Source: UBA6168 sp964508135
GTDB lineage: Bacteria; Bacteroidota; Bacteroidia; Chitinophagales; Saprospiraceae
DNA: 64,000 nt
Direction: 5' to 3'
Assembly (NCBI GenBank): GCA_964508135.1
Contig: CAZDSU010000016.1
Span: 37,849 to 101,848, forward strand
This document shows positions 8,737 to 16,603 of this stretch, piece after piece. Numbering within the stretch: position 1 is the stretch's first letter; every line of letters starts with the position of its first letter. A program made the position numbers and the translations under genes. The notes under the pieces are model-generated. The model had not been told where the DNA came from. It searched no databases and saw only the letters and a list, made by a program, of their open reading frames with translations.

Positions 8737-8910
8737 TTACTTCTTCTCGAAGAACTCCTTCACCTTGTCTTTGTGAATCATCAATTCTTTGTAAGTGTAC
8801 CTGCCTGTTTTGGGGTCTTTTACACTCTTAACGACTTTAACGAAATCACGCCCAGAACCTACGTTGGCGGCACGCTGGGCAACTTTTGCGTTCTTTGATA
8901 CTTTTGCCAT
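8737..8910 (-). CDS. DUF4295 family small basic protein
   Basis: 57 residues, beginning MAKVSKNAKVAQRAANVGSG and ending in DKVKEFFEKK; it contains KDPKTGRYTYKE. Length, lysine richness and position between L33 and FtsY match the DUF4295 family, which is confined to Bacteroidota and neighbours and always sits with rpmB-rpmG. It is probably a ribosome-associated protein, but its function has not been established. Confidence 0.9.
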   Translation of the reverse strand: MAKVSKNAKVAQRAANVGSGRDFVKVVKSVKDPKTGRYTYKELMIHKDKVKEFFEKK

Positions 8911-8978
8911 GACTTACGAGATTGAAAATGATAATTTTTATTTCTCTACAACCCAAGAACAATACCATGCCTGAAGTA

Positions 8979-9053
8979 CGAAATTCGGAAATTTGAAATT
9001 CGGAAATTTCAAGGCAAATGCTTTTCAATTTCCAATTTCTCAATTTCTAATTT
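8979..9053. repeat. GAAATTCG / CAATTTCT word repeat
   Basis: GGAAATTT words (8979-9011) face CAATTTCCAATTTCT words (9025-9053), giving an imperfect hairpin between the rpmG stop and DUF4295. It belongs to the same kind of word repeat as those at 19.7 and 56.3 kb. Confidence 0.7.
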
Positions 9054-9242
9054 CTATTTAATCTCCCGGTGAATGGTGATTTTCCTCATAAATGGGTTGT
9101 ACTTTTTCAGTTCGAGGCGGTCTGGTGTGTTCTTGCGGTTCTTCTCCGTGATATAACGGGAAATACCAGGCACATCCGTCTTCCGCTGCTCGGTGCATTC
9201 CAATGTGATTTGGATGCGATTTCCTTTGCTTTTCTTAGCCAT
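9054..9242 (-). CDS. rpmG: 50S ribosomal protein L33
   Basis: 62 residues with the L33 pattern: MAKKSKGNRIQITLECTEQR, then GISRYITEKNRKNTPDRLE and KKYNPFMRKITIHREIK. The zinc-binding cysteine pairs of the C+ form are missing, so this is the zinc-independent type. It is the second gene of the L28-L33-DUF4295 cluster. Confidence 0.96.
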   Translation of the reverse strand: MAKKSKGNRIQITLECTEQRKTDVPGISRYITEKNRKNTPDRLELKKYNPFMRKITIHREIK

Positions 9243-9290
9243 TTTGTTTCAGTTATACTGTTTTGAAAACAGGTTTAGGTTCAAAAAAAA

Positions 9291-9557
9291 TTAGCACCCC
9301 TGTTTTGGAGCTAAGGAGATACCCTCGGCAAAGCCCCTGGCTTGCTGTTTTTTCAAGTAGGAAGACAGGCCTTGCTTGCTGATGCTCCGCAGTGCGGAGG
9401 AAGACACTTTCAGCACAATCCACTCACCCGTTTCGGGAATAAAAAAGCGCTTCTTGAAGAGGTTCGGCAAAAAACGGCGACGTGTCTTGCGGTTGGAGTG
9501 CGATACGTTGTTGCCAGATACCGGCCGCTTTCCAGTTAATTCACAAACTCTTGACAT
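9291..9557 (-). CDS. rpmB: 50S ribosomal protein L28
   Basis: 88 residues. It starts at MSRVCELTGKRPVSGNNVSH, the family N-terminus; an open frame extends 24 codons further but lacks family resemblance. NRKTRRRFLPNL and the C-terminal KQGLSSYLKK segment are typical. It is the first gene of the ribosomal cluster that leads to ftsY. Confidence 0.96.
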   Translation of the reverse strand: MSRVCELTGKRPVSGNNVSHSNRKTRRRFLPNLFKKRFFIPETGEWIVLKVSSSALRSISKQGLSSYLKKQQARGFAEGISLAPKQGC

Positions 9558-9677
9558 GACTGTAATTGATTTCTGCCGGGCATAATGCCAAGCACTCAGT
9601 TGTTGGTTCCGAATATTGGATGCTTCCAAATTCTTGGCTGCAATCCTAAATCCGAATTCCGCTATCCGAAATTGTAG

Positions 9678-9751
9678 TGACTCCGAAAGGACTCGAACCT
9701 TTAACCTCCTGATCCGTAGTCAGGTGCTCTATCCAATTAAGCCACGGAGCC
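9678..9751 (-). tRNA. tRNA-Arg (ACG)
   Basis: 74-nt cloverleaf read on the minus strand. The acceptor stem GGCTCCG/CGGAGTC has one G-T pair, the discriminator is A, the anticodon stem-loop has loop CTACGGA (anticodon ACG), and the T loop is TTCGAGT. CCA is not encoded. It lies about 120 bases upstream of rpmB. Confidence 0.95.
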
Positions 9752-9928
9752 GTTTTTGAACGAAGCACAAACCACTTTTCAGGGAAAAGAAGTTCATTTA
9801 GTGCTCGTTTTTTACAAAATTTCAATGCCTCCAAAAACCATTTTTTCGGAAGCGGCTGCAAAAATAGCGCTTTCAGGATTAAAGAAAAAACTTTTGGTGA
9901 AAAAACTTTTCAATTGATTGGCCCAAGC

Positions 9929-11629
9929 TCACCACTTTACAAAACTCACAGAAATCTTTCTCGTCAAATCAAACATATTCACCACATAAACGCCTGTACT
10001 CCAATCTTTTACGTCAATTGTTATGGTCTGAGGTTTGAACGGTTCAGGTGTGGCCACCTGGTTGAAAATCATCTCCTGCCCAAGCATGTTGAACACCCGG
10101 ACTTTCACGTCCTTGAAATCAACGTTGCCGTAATCAATGTTGATGAAATTGCTGGTGGGGTTTGGTGCCACCTGTATCAGCCCCTTTTTGCCGACGTACA
10201 GCTCCTTGAAATTGCCCGCTTGCCGCACTGAGTCATTGCTGATGCAGTAGGCGTGGAGGTATTTCATGGCTTCGTAAACGTTGAGCCTACCGCCCGAGAC
10301 CGTTTCGTTGGCGAGGCTTGGTACAGCGTCCGTGTTTTGGAGAATGGCGTTCCGAACGAGCAAGGCGCATTGGGCAGGGGCAACCAATGCCAGTGAATCA
10401 ATCAGTGTGCAGGGCAGGCTGTACAGCAGCGCAACCGAGCCGGCCACATGTGGGCAGGCGGAGGAAGTGCCGCTAAAATCCTCCCGATAGAGGCCGTTGG
10501 TACTGCTCGTCGAGGTACTTTGACCAGGTGCGCCGAGGTCAATGCTCACTTGGCCGTAAGCGGCTCCCGACACCCGCTTGTCGTCCTGGCCAGTATTGGT
10601 GACGGAGATGAGAAAGTCGCTGGGGCAACTCGTCGGGATGTCGCCAACCTCGTCCACGTCCCACTCAGCATTGGCAGTGGCGGCCACGTTCAACACGCCC
10701 GCTTGACCCAACAGGTCGTACATGGAACCCCAGATGGGCTGCTCGCTGCACATCACGCCGTCAATCCCGAAGGAGCCGTTGGTCACTACCACGAAAGCCC
10801 CCTCCTGCCCATTGGTTTGGTTGTAGCGCTCCCGCATGTCCAGCACGTAATTGAAGGCGGCAATCACCTCGTCCACGTACTCCACAGCGAGAAACATCAG
10901 TTTCACGTCCCAGTTGATGCCCGCCGTGCCGATGCCGTTGTTGCCGCTGGCACCGATGATGCCGCTCACCGATGTGCCGTGTTTTTCAACGGAATAAATG
11001 GGGGAATTTGCCCGGAAATTCCAGCCGTAAATGTCGTCCTCGAAGCCGTTGTTGTCGTTGTCAATGCCATCGTTGGGGATTTCGGCAGTGTTTTCCCAGA
11101 CATTGGCGGCGAGGTCGGGGTGGATGATTTCGAAGCCCTTGTCGAGCACAGCGACCACGATTTCATGGCCGTTGACGGTATGCCCCCCGGTCGAAACCTC
11201 CCAAACCTTGGGCGCACCGATGCGCTCCATGTCCCACTGGGTGTCGAAAAGTTCGTCGTTCGGGATGCTGTCACGGAAGCTGACAGGGGCGTTCCAAGAG
11301 GCGGCGACAACCGTTGGCTTTTTTACAACAAAACCAATAAACGCCTGATGGTCAATTATTTGCGAAGCGCTCAACAAATAAATATGCTGGCGCTCGGCCA
11401 GTGTTTTTTCGATTTTTATTTGCTTCGCAAAACGGCAGGTAGCATTGGCGTCCGTTATGAAGTCGGCCACGGCGACGCCTGGGTGTAGCTGGACGATGAG
11501 CTGGTCGAGCTTGTTGCTATTGGTCGCTCCTTCGTTCCGTTGGGCGGACACCTGGGTTTGCCCGGCTTGCGAAAAAGCCGCAAAACCAGGGAGGCAAAAA
11601 AGCAGGATTATGGGATAAACAAGTTTCAT
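9929..11629 (-). CDS. T9SS-exported subtilisin-like (S8) protease
   Basis: 566-residue secreted serine protease. It has a signal peptide (to about FAAFSQA), a ~100-residue propeptide-like region, then the S8 domain with the catalytic Asp in VVAVLDKGFE, His in EKHGTSVSG and Ser in FSGTSSACPHVAGS. An NDGIDNDNNGFEDD insertion is typical of Bacteroidota subtilases. The last ~80 residues (VAPNPTSNFINIDYG ... VSFVKW) form a T9SS sorting domain. Its ATG overlaps the stop of the upstream BtuF-like gene (ATGA), so the two are probably co-transcribed and translationally coupled, although no functional link is obvious. Confidence 0.92.
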   Translation of the reverse strand: MKLVYPIILLFCLPGFAAFSQAGQTQVSAQRNEGATNSNKLDQLIVQLHPGVAVADFITDANATCRFAKQIKIEKTLAERQHIYLLSASQIIDHQAFIGFVVKKPTVVAASWNAPVSFRDSIPNDELFDTQWDMERIGAPKVWEVSTGGHTVNGHEIVVAVLDKGFEIIHPDLAANVWENTAEIPNDGIDNDNNGFEDDIYGWNFRANSPIYSVEKHGTSVSGIIGASGNNGIGTAGINWDVKLMFLAVEYVDEVIAAFNYVLDMRERYNQTNGQEGAFVVVTNGSFGIDGVMCSEQPIWGSMYDLLGQAGVLNVAATANAEWDVDEVGDIPTSCPSDFLISVTNTGQDDKRVSGAAYGQVSIDLGAPGQSTSTSSTNGLYREDFSGTSSACPHVAGSVALLYSLPCTLIDSLALVAPAQCALLVRNAILQNTDAVPSLANETVSGGRLNVYEAMKYLHAYCISNDSVRQAGNFKELYVGKKGLIQVAPNPTSNFINIDYGNVDFKDVKVRVFNMLGQEMIFNQVATPEPFKPQTITIDVKDWSTGVYVVNMFDLTRKISVSFVKW

Positions 11630-12468
11630 AACTTCAAATTTTTAAGCGCTGTTAAAACTTCCTTGAGCAAGATGGCAAAATACGGCGTAGCCTGCAACAT
11701 ACGGCTACCATACCAAGAGAACAACTCCCCGTCCACCAGTTTTACGACAGTTGAAGGACAAAGTTGTTTAATTTCGGCGATGTGCTGCTCCTTGAACGGG
11801 AACGGCTCCGAGGAGAGCATGACCACCTGCGGCGCCGCTGCCGCAAGTTCCTCCAACGTGATTTCGGGGTAGCGTGTTTTTTGGTGAAAAACATTTGTGA
11901 AACCTGCCTGCGCCAACATGCTGTCAATGAACGTGCCGCTGCCGACGGCCATCCACGGGCGGTACCAGATGAGGTAAGCCACATTAATTGCGGATTGCGG
12001 ATTTTCGATTGCGGATTGGAGGGTGATGCGGATTTCTTCGGCCAGTTCTTGAGCTTTGGTGGCCTTTACTGTGATTTTCCCCACCGATTTTATCATTGCG
12101 AGGGCATCTTCCACGGTCACGATGTCACTCATCCAGACGGGGTAGTGGCGCTGAAGCTCCTCGATTTGGGAGCGGTCGTTTTCCTCCTTGTTGCCGATGA
12201 TGAGGTCGGGCTGGAGTGCCGCTATTTTTTCAAAATCCACCTGTTTCGTCCCTCCTACCCTCGGCAGGGTGCGCCATTTCTCCTTGGGGTGAACGCAGAA
12301 CTTGGTGAGGCCGACCACTTCCTCGTCGAGGCCGAGGTCGAACAGCAGCTCGGTCTGCGACGGCACGAGCGAGATGATGCGCCGGGGCGGTGCGTCGAGG
12401 TGAACGGTGTTGCCGAGTTGGTCGGTGAAGAGTTTCAAGTTTCCAGTTTTGAGTAGCGAGTTTTTCAT
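11626..12468 (-). CDS. BtuF-like helical-backbone metal/cobalamin-binding protein
   Basis: 280-residue protein of the periplasmic-binding TroA/BtuF fold: PRRIISLVPSQTELLFDLGL, VGGTKQVDFEKIAALQPDLI and the long central helix characterise B12/siderophore receptors. No signal peptide or lipobox is visible. The N-terminus (MKNSLLKTGNLKLFTDQLGN) goes straight into the domain, so it may stay in the cytoplasm or be exported in another way. No BtuC/BtuD genes are adjacent. A word repeat lies in frame at 11986-12019 and encodes LQSAIENPQSAINVA in the linking helix. The 3' end overlaps the subtilase start. Confidence 0.75.
   Translation of the reverse strand: MKNSLLKTGNLKLFTDQLGNTVHLDAPPRRIISLVPSQTELLFDLGLDEEVVGLTKFCVHPKEKWRTLPRVGGTKQVDFEKIAALQPDLIIGNKEENDRSQIEELQRHYPVWMSDIVTVEDALAMIKSVGKITVKATKAQELAEEIRITLQSAIENPQSAINVAYLIWYRPWMAVGSGTFIDSMLAQAGFTNVFHQKTRYPEITLEELAAAAPQVVMLSSEPFPFKEQHIAEIKQLCPSTVVKLVDGELFSWYGSRMLQATPYFAILLKEVLTALKNLKL
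11986..12019. repeat. In-frame ATTGCGGATT word repeat inside the BtuF-like gene
   Basis: Three copies of (G)ATTGCGGATT separated by a TTTTC variant, located inside the coding region. The words translate as (Q)SAIxNPQSAI, a repeated motif not expected in this fold. No frame break results. Confidence 0.7.
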
Positions 12469-12542
12469 GCCTCCCGATGCTCAAAGATAGGCAGGGTGCA
12501 GGTTCTTTTCTACCTTCGCTCCAACAGCTTTTTACTTCGTCA

Positions 12543-14477
12543 ATGAGCAACAACATCGCCACCCGCATCTACGACTTCCTGAAAAATTACCAACCGTTCA
12601 ACCTGCTGGAACGGGAGGTGCTGCTGCAAGTGTCGGCCAGCGTGGTGGTCAAGTACTACGAGCCGGGGCAAGTGCTTTTCCGGCAGGACGGTGAGCCGGG
12701 GGCTTATTTTTTTGTGATGCGGGAGGGAGCGGTACACCTCTTCAAAGAGGAAAACGGCGTGGAAATACTGGTGGACGAATGTTGCGAGGGCGACATGTTC
12801 GGCATGAGGCCGCTGCTGGCCGGGCAGACTTACGCCTTCACGGGCAAAGCGGAGGAGGAATCACTGGTGTACGCTATTCCCATCGCCGTTTTTGCTCCCA
12901 TTTTAAAAGAAAACCCAAAAGTTACCTGGTACCTCGCCAAGCACTTGGCCGTCGATGCTGGGCGCAGTTTTGCCAACCTGCACAAGGGCCACCTCTTTTT
13001 GGAGCAGGACAAATACCTCGATGGCCAGTTCAAATTGGTAGAAATCCAGTCCCTCGAAACGAGCAAGAAACCAGTGACCTGCCCACCCGATATGTCCATC
13101 CGAGAGGCTGCCATCGTGATGACGGAACACCGGGTCAGTTCCATCATCGTGGTGGACGACGAGGAGCGACCGCTCGGCATCGTGACCGACCGGGACATCC
13201 GCAGCAAAGTGGTGACTGGCAAACTGGACGCCTCGCAACCCGTGTCGGCGCTGATGTTCAGCCCTGTCGCCACTGTGGGCACGCAAGTGACGGTGGCCGA
13301 CGTGCAAATTGAAATGGTGCGGAGCCGCACCAACCACCTTTGCGTCACGGAGGATGGCACAACCCAGAGCAAGGTGCTGGGCGTGTTGAGCGAGCACGAC
13401 CTGTTGGTGATTCAGGGAAACAACCCGGCCATTTTGGTCCGTGAAATATTGCGGAGCGAAAACTCCACCGAACTGCGCCGCATACGGGAGCGCACGGAGC
13501 GGCTGCTGGAGCAGTACATTTACCAGGAGGTCAGCATTTCTTACATCTGCAACATCATGTCGGAGGTGAACGACACGCTGGTGCGCCGGGCCATTGACCT
13601 TTCCGTTGAAGAGTTGGCGGAAGCCGGGCAAGCCCGTCCCGACGTCCCATTCGCCTGGCTCACCCTCGGCAGCGGTGGCCGCAAGGAGCAGCTCCTGCGC
13701 ACCGACCAGGACAGCGCCTTGGTATTTGCCGATGTGCCGGACAAGGATTTAGAAAAAACACAGCAGTACTTTCTGGCGCTTGCCGAACGAGTGACCAAAG
13801 TGCTTTTCGAGGTAGGCTTCGATTATTGCTCTGGCAAAATGATGGCCAGCAACCCGCTTTGGTGCAAATCCCTCTCGGATTGGAAGCAGCAGTTTGCCGA
13901 TTGGATGCTCACCCCCGACCCGCAGCACGTGCGATACTGTACCATATTCATTGATTATCGTCCGGTGTATGGCGAGGAGGCGCTGGCGGATTTGCTCACG
14001 CAACATATTTTCGGTGTGCTTGACCACAATCCCGGCTTCCTTTCTTTCATGGCCAAGAGCGCCGTGGCGAACCCACCGCCACTCAGTTTTTTCCGCAATT
14101 TCGTGGTGGAGCAGAGCGGGGAGTACAAGGACAATTTCGACATCAAAAAACGGGCGATGCTGCCCCTAGCCGATGCCGCACGGGTGCTCATCCTGGAGGC
14201 CAAGGTTGGCAAAATCAACAACACGTTCCAGCGGTTCGAGCGGCTGGCCGAACTGGAGGAACAGAACCGGGAATTGTTTGAGTCCGCTGCCGAAGCTTAC
14301 GAAATCCTTATCCGCTACCGAACGTTGCAGGGCTTGAAAAACAAAAATTCGGGCCGGTATTTCAAACCCGAAGAACTCTCCAAAATGGAGCGACTGAACC
14401 TTAAAAACACTTTCCGCCCCATCGGTGACCTGCTCACGGTGCTGACGGTACGGTTTCAATTGGCATACCTGCGGTAG
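12543..14477 (+). CDS. cNMP-binding / CBS / DUF294 putative nucleotidyltransferase
   Basis: 644-residue cytoplasmic signalling protein. A cyclic-nucleotide-binding domain (~20-135, YYEPGQVLFRQDGEPG), two CBS domains (~175-300, IVTDRDIRSKVV and VLSEHDLL), then a DUF294 nucleotidyltransferase-like domain with GSGGRKEQLLRTDQDSAL (~375-395) and a DUF294_C domain. The architecture is that of GlnD-like predicted nucleotidyltransferases that appear to sense cAMP and adenosine ligands. The start at MSNNIATR is chosen over one 22 codons upstream because the domain begins there. A downstream membrane protein may be an operon partner. Its substrate is unknown. Confidence 0.88.
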   Translation: MSNNIATRIYDFLKNYQPFNLLEREVLLQVSASVVVKYYEPGQVLFRQDGEPGAYFFVMREGAVHLFKEENGVEILVDECCEGDMFGMRPLLAGQTYAFTGKAEEESLVYAIPIAVFAPILKENPKVTWYLAKHLAVDAGRSFANLHKGHLFLEQDKYLDGQFKLVEIQSLETSKKPVTCPPDMSIREAAIVMTEHRVSSIIVVDDEERPLGIVTDRDIRSKVVTGKLDASQPVSALMFSPVATVGTQVTVADVQIEMVRSRTNHLCVTEDGTTQSKVLGVLSEHDLLVIQGNNPAILVREILRSENSTELRRIRERTERLLEQYIYQEVSISYICNIMSEVNDTLVRRAIDLSVEELAEAGQARPDVPFAWLTLGSGGRKEQLLRTDQDSALVFADVPDKDLEKTQQYFLALAERVTKVLFEVGFDYCSGKMMASNPLWCKSLSDWKQQFADWMLTPDPQHVRYCTIFIDYRPVYGEEALADLLTQHIFGVLDHNPGFLSFMAKSAVANPPPLSFFRNFVVEQSGEYKDNFDIKKRAMLPLADAARVLILEAKVGKINNTFQRFERLAELEEQNRELFESAAEAYEILIRYRTLQGLKNKNSGRYFKPEELSKMERLNLKNTFRPIGDLLTVLTVRFQLAYLR

Positions 14478-14618
14478 TTGTTTGACGCTAAAAGTAAATG
14501 ACAAAATCAGGTTTGATTCACTGATTTTAAACACTTACAAAACAGCAGTTTTTGACACTTACGCCATTTACTTCTTTATGAAAAATTGGTAACTTGGCTG
14601 TCCTCTCGCTTGGAACAA

Positions 14619-15341
14619 ATGCCGAATATGCAACCTTCAATCTACCGAAACCCATCCATTGACATCCTCGGCCTGCGGGTTGACGAGCCAATCACCATGC
14701 TGACCGATGTGCTGGTGACCGTGGTTTGTTGGTATGCCTTTTACAAATTGGGCAAAATGAAAGACCCCATGAATGGAGGCCCCACAGGGGCAAGCCGTGC
14801 CTCCATTCTTCGGCTCGTGCGTGGCTATTTTTTGACGATGGGCATGGCCACGCTGCTGGGGGGCGTCATTGGCCACAGCTTCAACTACGCCCTGAGCATT
14901 TACTGGAAAATTCCCGGCTGGTACGTCAGCATGTTTTCCGTAGCCCTGCTCGAAAGGGCGTCCATCTTCCATGCGTTTCCGTTGATTCGGCCAAGCCTTG
15001 CCCGCTTTTTCGCCGTTGTGAACATTGTAGAGCTGCTTTTCTTCCTCGTCATTTCCGTCGCCACCATGAATTTTTACTTCGTAATGGGCCACGCTGCCTA
15101 CGGCATCCTGATTGTCACCGGCGGATTTCAGGGCTATGTTTTTTACCGTACAAGGCACGAAGGGAGCAGGCTGTTTTTGATGGGCATAATCATGTCAACC
15201 ATCGGCGCATTGTTTTTTGTAATGCAATGGGCGCCCAGCATTTGGTTCAACCACATGGACATCGCCCACGTAATGATGGCCGTGGCATGCTGGTATTTTT
15301 ATTTGGGTGGGAAAAAAATCGTGGAAAAGCCAATTGGCTAG
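14619..15341 (+). CDS. Seven-helix membrane protein of unknown function
   Basis: 240 residues with about seven hydrophobic segments (near 20-40, 65-90, 95-115, 130-155, 160-180, 190-210, 215-235). Histidines recur: GVIGHSFNYAL, VMGHAAYG and FNHMDIAHVMM, the last near the C-terminus. The spacing is somewhat like alkaline ceramidase or PAQR-type hydrolase membrane proteins, but this is a weak resemblance. It starts 141 bases after the cNMP/CBS gene. I do not recognise the family. Confidence 0.7.
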   Translation: MPNMQPSIYRNPSIDILGLRVDEPITMLTDVLVTVVCWYAFYKLGKMKDPMNGGPTGASRASILRLVRGYFLTMGMATLLGGVIGHSFNYALSIYWKIPGWYVSMFSVALLERASIFHAFPLIRPSLARFFAVVNIVELLFFLVISVATMNFYFVMGHAAYGILIVTGGFQGYVFYRTRHEGSRLFLMGIIMSTIGALFFVMQWAPSIWFNHMDIAHVMMAVACWYFYLGGKKIVEKPIG

Positions 15342-15384
15342 TCTTCACTTTTTCCAAAATGCCACAAGGTTGGGAAATCGTCCA

Positions 15385-16347
15385 TCATTCGTCTTCCTCT
15401 TCCTTAATTTCCGTTTTCAAGTCCCTGTTTGCTGCGATGCTTGCGTTCAGCTCGAAGCCAATTTGCAGGATGAGGCAGTTTAGCTGAATCCATAGCATCA
15501 GCACGATGATGGTGCCGATGGAGCCGTACACCTTATTGTAGGTGCCGAAGGAATTGACGTAGAATGAAAAGGCCAGTGAAGTGGTGATGGAGAGTATGGT
15601 GGCCAGGGTAGAGCCGGGCGTTATCCATCGGAACTTGTTTTTTAGGGCAGCGCCGTACCGGTAAATCAGGGCAATGCTGAAGTAGAACAGTGTCAGGATG
15701 ACCGCCCAACGGAACACTTCGATGGTCGTCGCGGTGGTGAAGTCGAGGTGGAGGTGGTCAGCCACCCAGTTGATAATAAAGTCGCCCAAGATGATGAGCA
15801 CCACAGAGCCTGACAAAAGCAAGCCCAACTGAAACGTCAGCCCAATGGCAATTAGCCGATTCTTCCAACCTGGCCGCGTTTGGAATACCGGGATATGCGT
15901 TTTCTCAAAGCCCTCCATCATGGCCATCATGCCATTGGAGGAGAAATAAATAGCAAGCACAAAACCCAATGACAGGAAACTTGAGCTGGGCTTTACCATT
16001 TCTTTGATGTTGGCTTGGAGTTCTATCCCAGCATCGTTGGGCATGATAAGGGTGATGTAACCGTTGATTTCGTGTTCAAAATTCTCGTAAATGGGCAGGT
16101 AAGTGGCCACCGTGAACAGGAAGATAATGGCCGGGAACAACGATAGAAAGAAGCTGAACGCCATCGCATTTGCCCTCGTAAAAAGGGTGATGCGCTTCGA
16201 TTCGTTGTACAAAAACACCACTACATCGTACAATGGCACTCCAAAAAACCCGGGGAACGATTGCGTCTTCGCCCAGTTCAACACCGCCTGCACCCAAGGG
16301 TGCTTCTCGAAGGCATCGGCGAATTGCTGGTAGGTTGGTAGGCGCAC
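15385..16347 (-). CDS. YihY/BrkB-family inner-membrane protein
   Basis: 320 residues with about six transmembrane helices (RANAMAFSFFLSLFPAIIFL, ~60-80; others near 110, 150, 180, 215 and 250-290) and the family-typical RGFEKT-like segment (EGFEKTHIPVFQTR). The family is also called virulence factor BrkB, often wrongly labelled RNase BN; its role is unknown. The acidic tail ends KTEIKEEEDE. The reading frame is complete. Confidence 0.88.
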   Translation of the reverse strand: MRLPTYQQFADAFEKHPWVQAVLNWAKTQSFPGFFGVPLYDVVVFLYNESKRITLFTRANAMAFSFFLSLFPAIIFLFTVATYLPIYENFEHEINGYITLIMPNDAGIELQANIKEMVKPSSSFLSLGFVLAIYFSSNGMMAMMEGFEKTHIPVFQTRPGWKNRLIAIGLTFQLGLLLSGSVVLIILGDFIINWVADHLHLDFTTATTIEVFRWAVILTLFYFSIALIYRYGAALKNKFRWITPGSTLATILSITTSLAFSFYVNSFGTYNKVYGSIGTIIVLMLWIQLNCLILQIGFELNASIAANRDLKTEIKEEEDE

Positions 16348-16603
16348 TAAGCTTGAAATTGGAAATTAGGAAATTAGTAATTGAGCGCAAAGCTAGGAAA
16401 TGAGCGGGTTTGATTTACTAGATGAGCTTGATTTGATTAATGAGGCAGGTTCATGCCAATCCTTACCAAAAAGCAAAACTTGCACCATTAGCCGTAGTTT
16501 TGCCGTTCAACATGGACGAAGTGGGTTCGTCACGCTGGTGAAAAGCATCCAGTTGATTGCACCGCACCCCCACTACCGACCACCGTCAACCGTTAATGTT
16601 AAA

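Noticed and set aside
9929..11629. Opposite-strand long frames (10448-11488 and similar)
   Set aside because: They are shadows of the subtilase frame, with no domain or start context of their own.
16400..16603. Longer N-terminus of the LptF/G protein
   Set aside because: The frame is open for 68 more codons but lacks family resemblance; the TTG start at 16604 gives the conserved KKLDKLLITSF opening.
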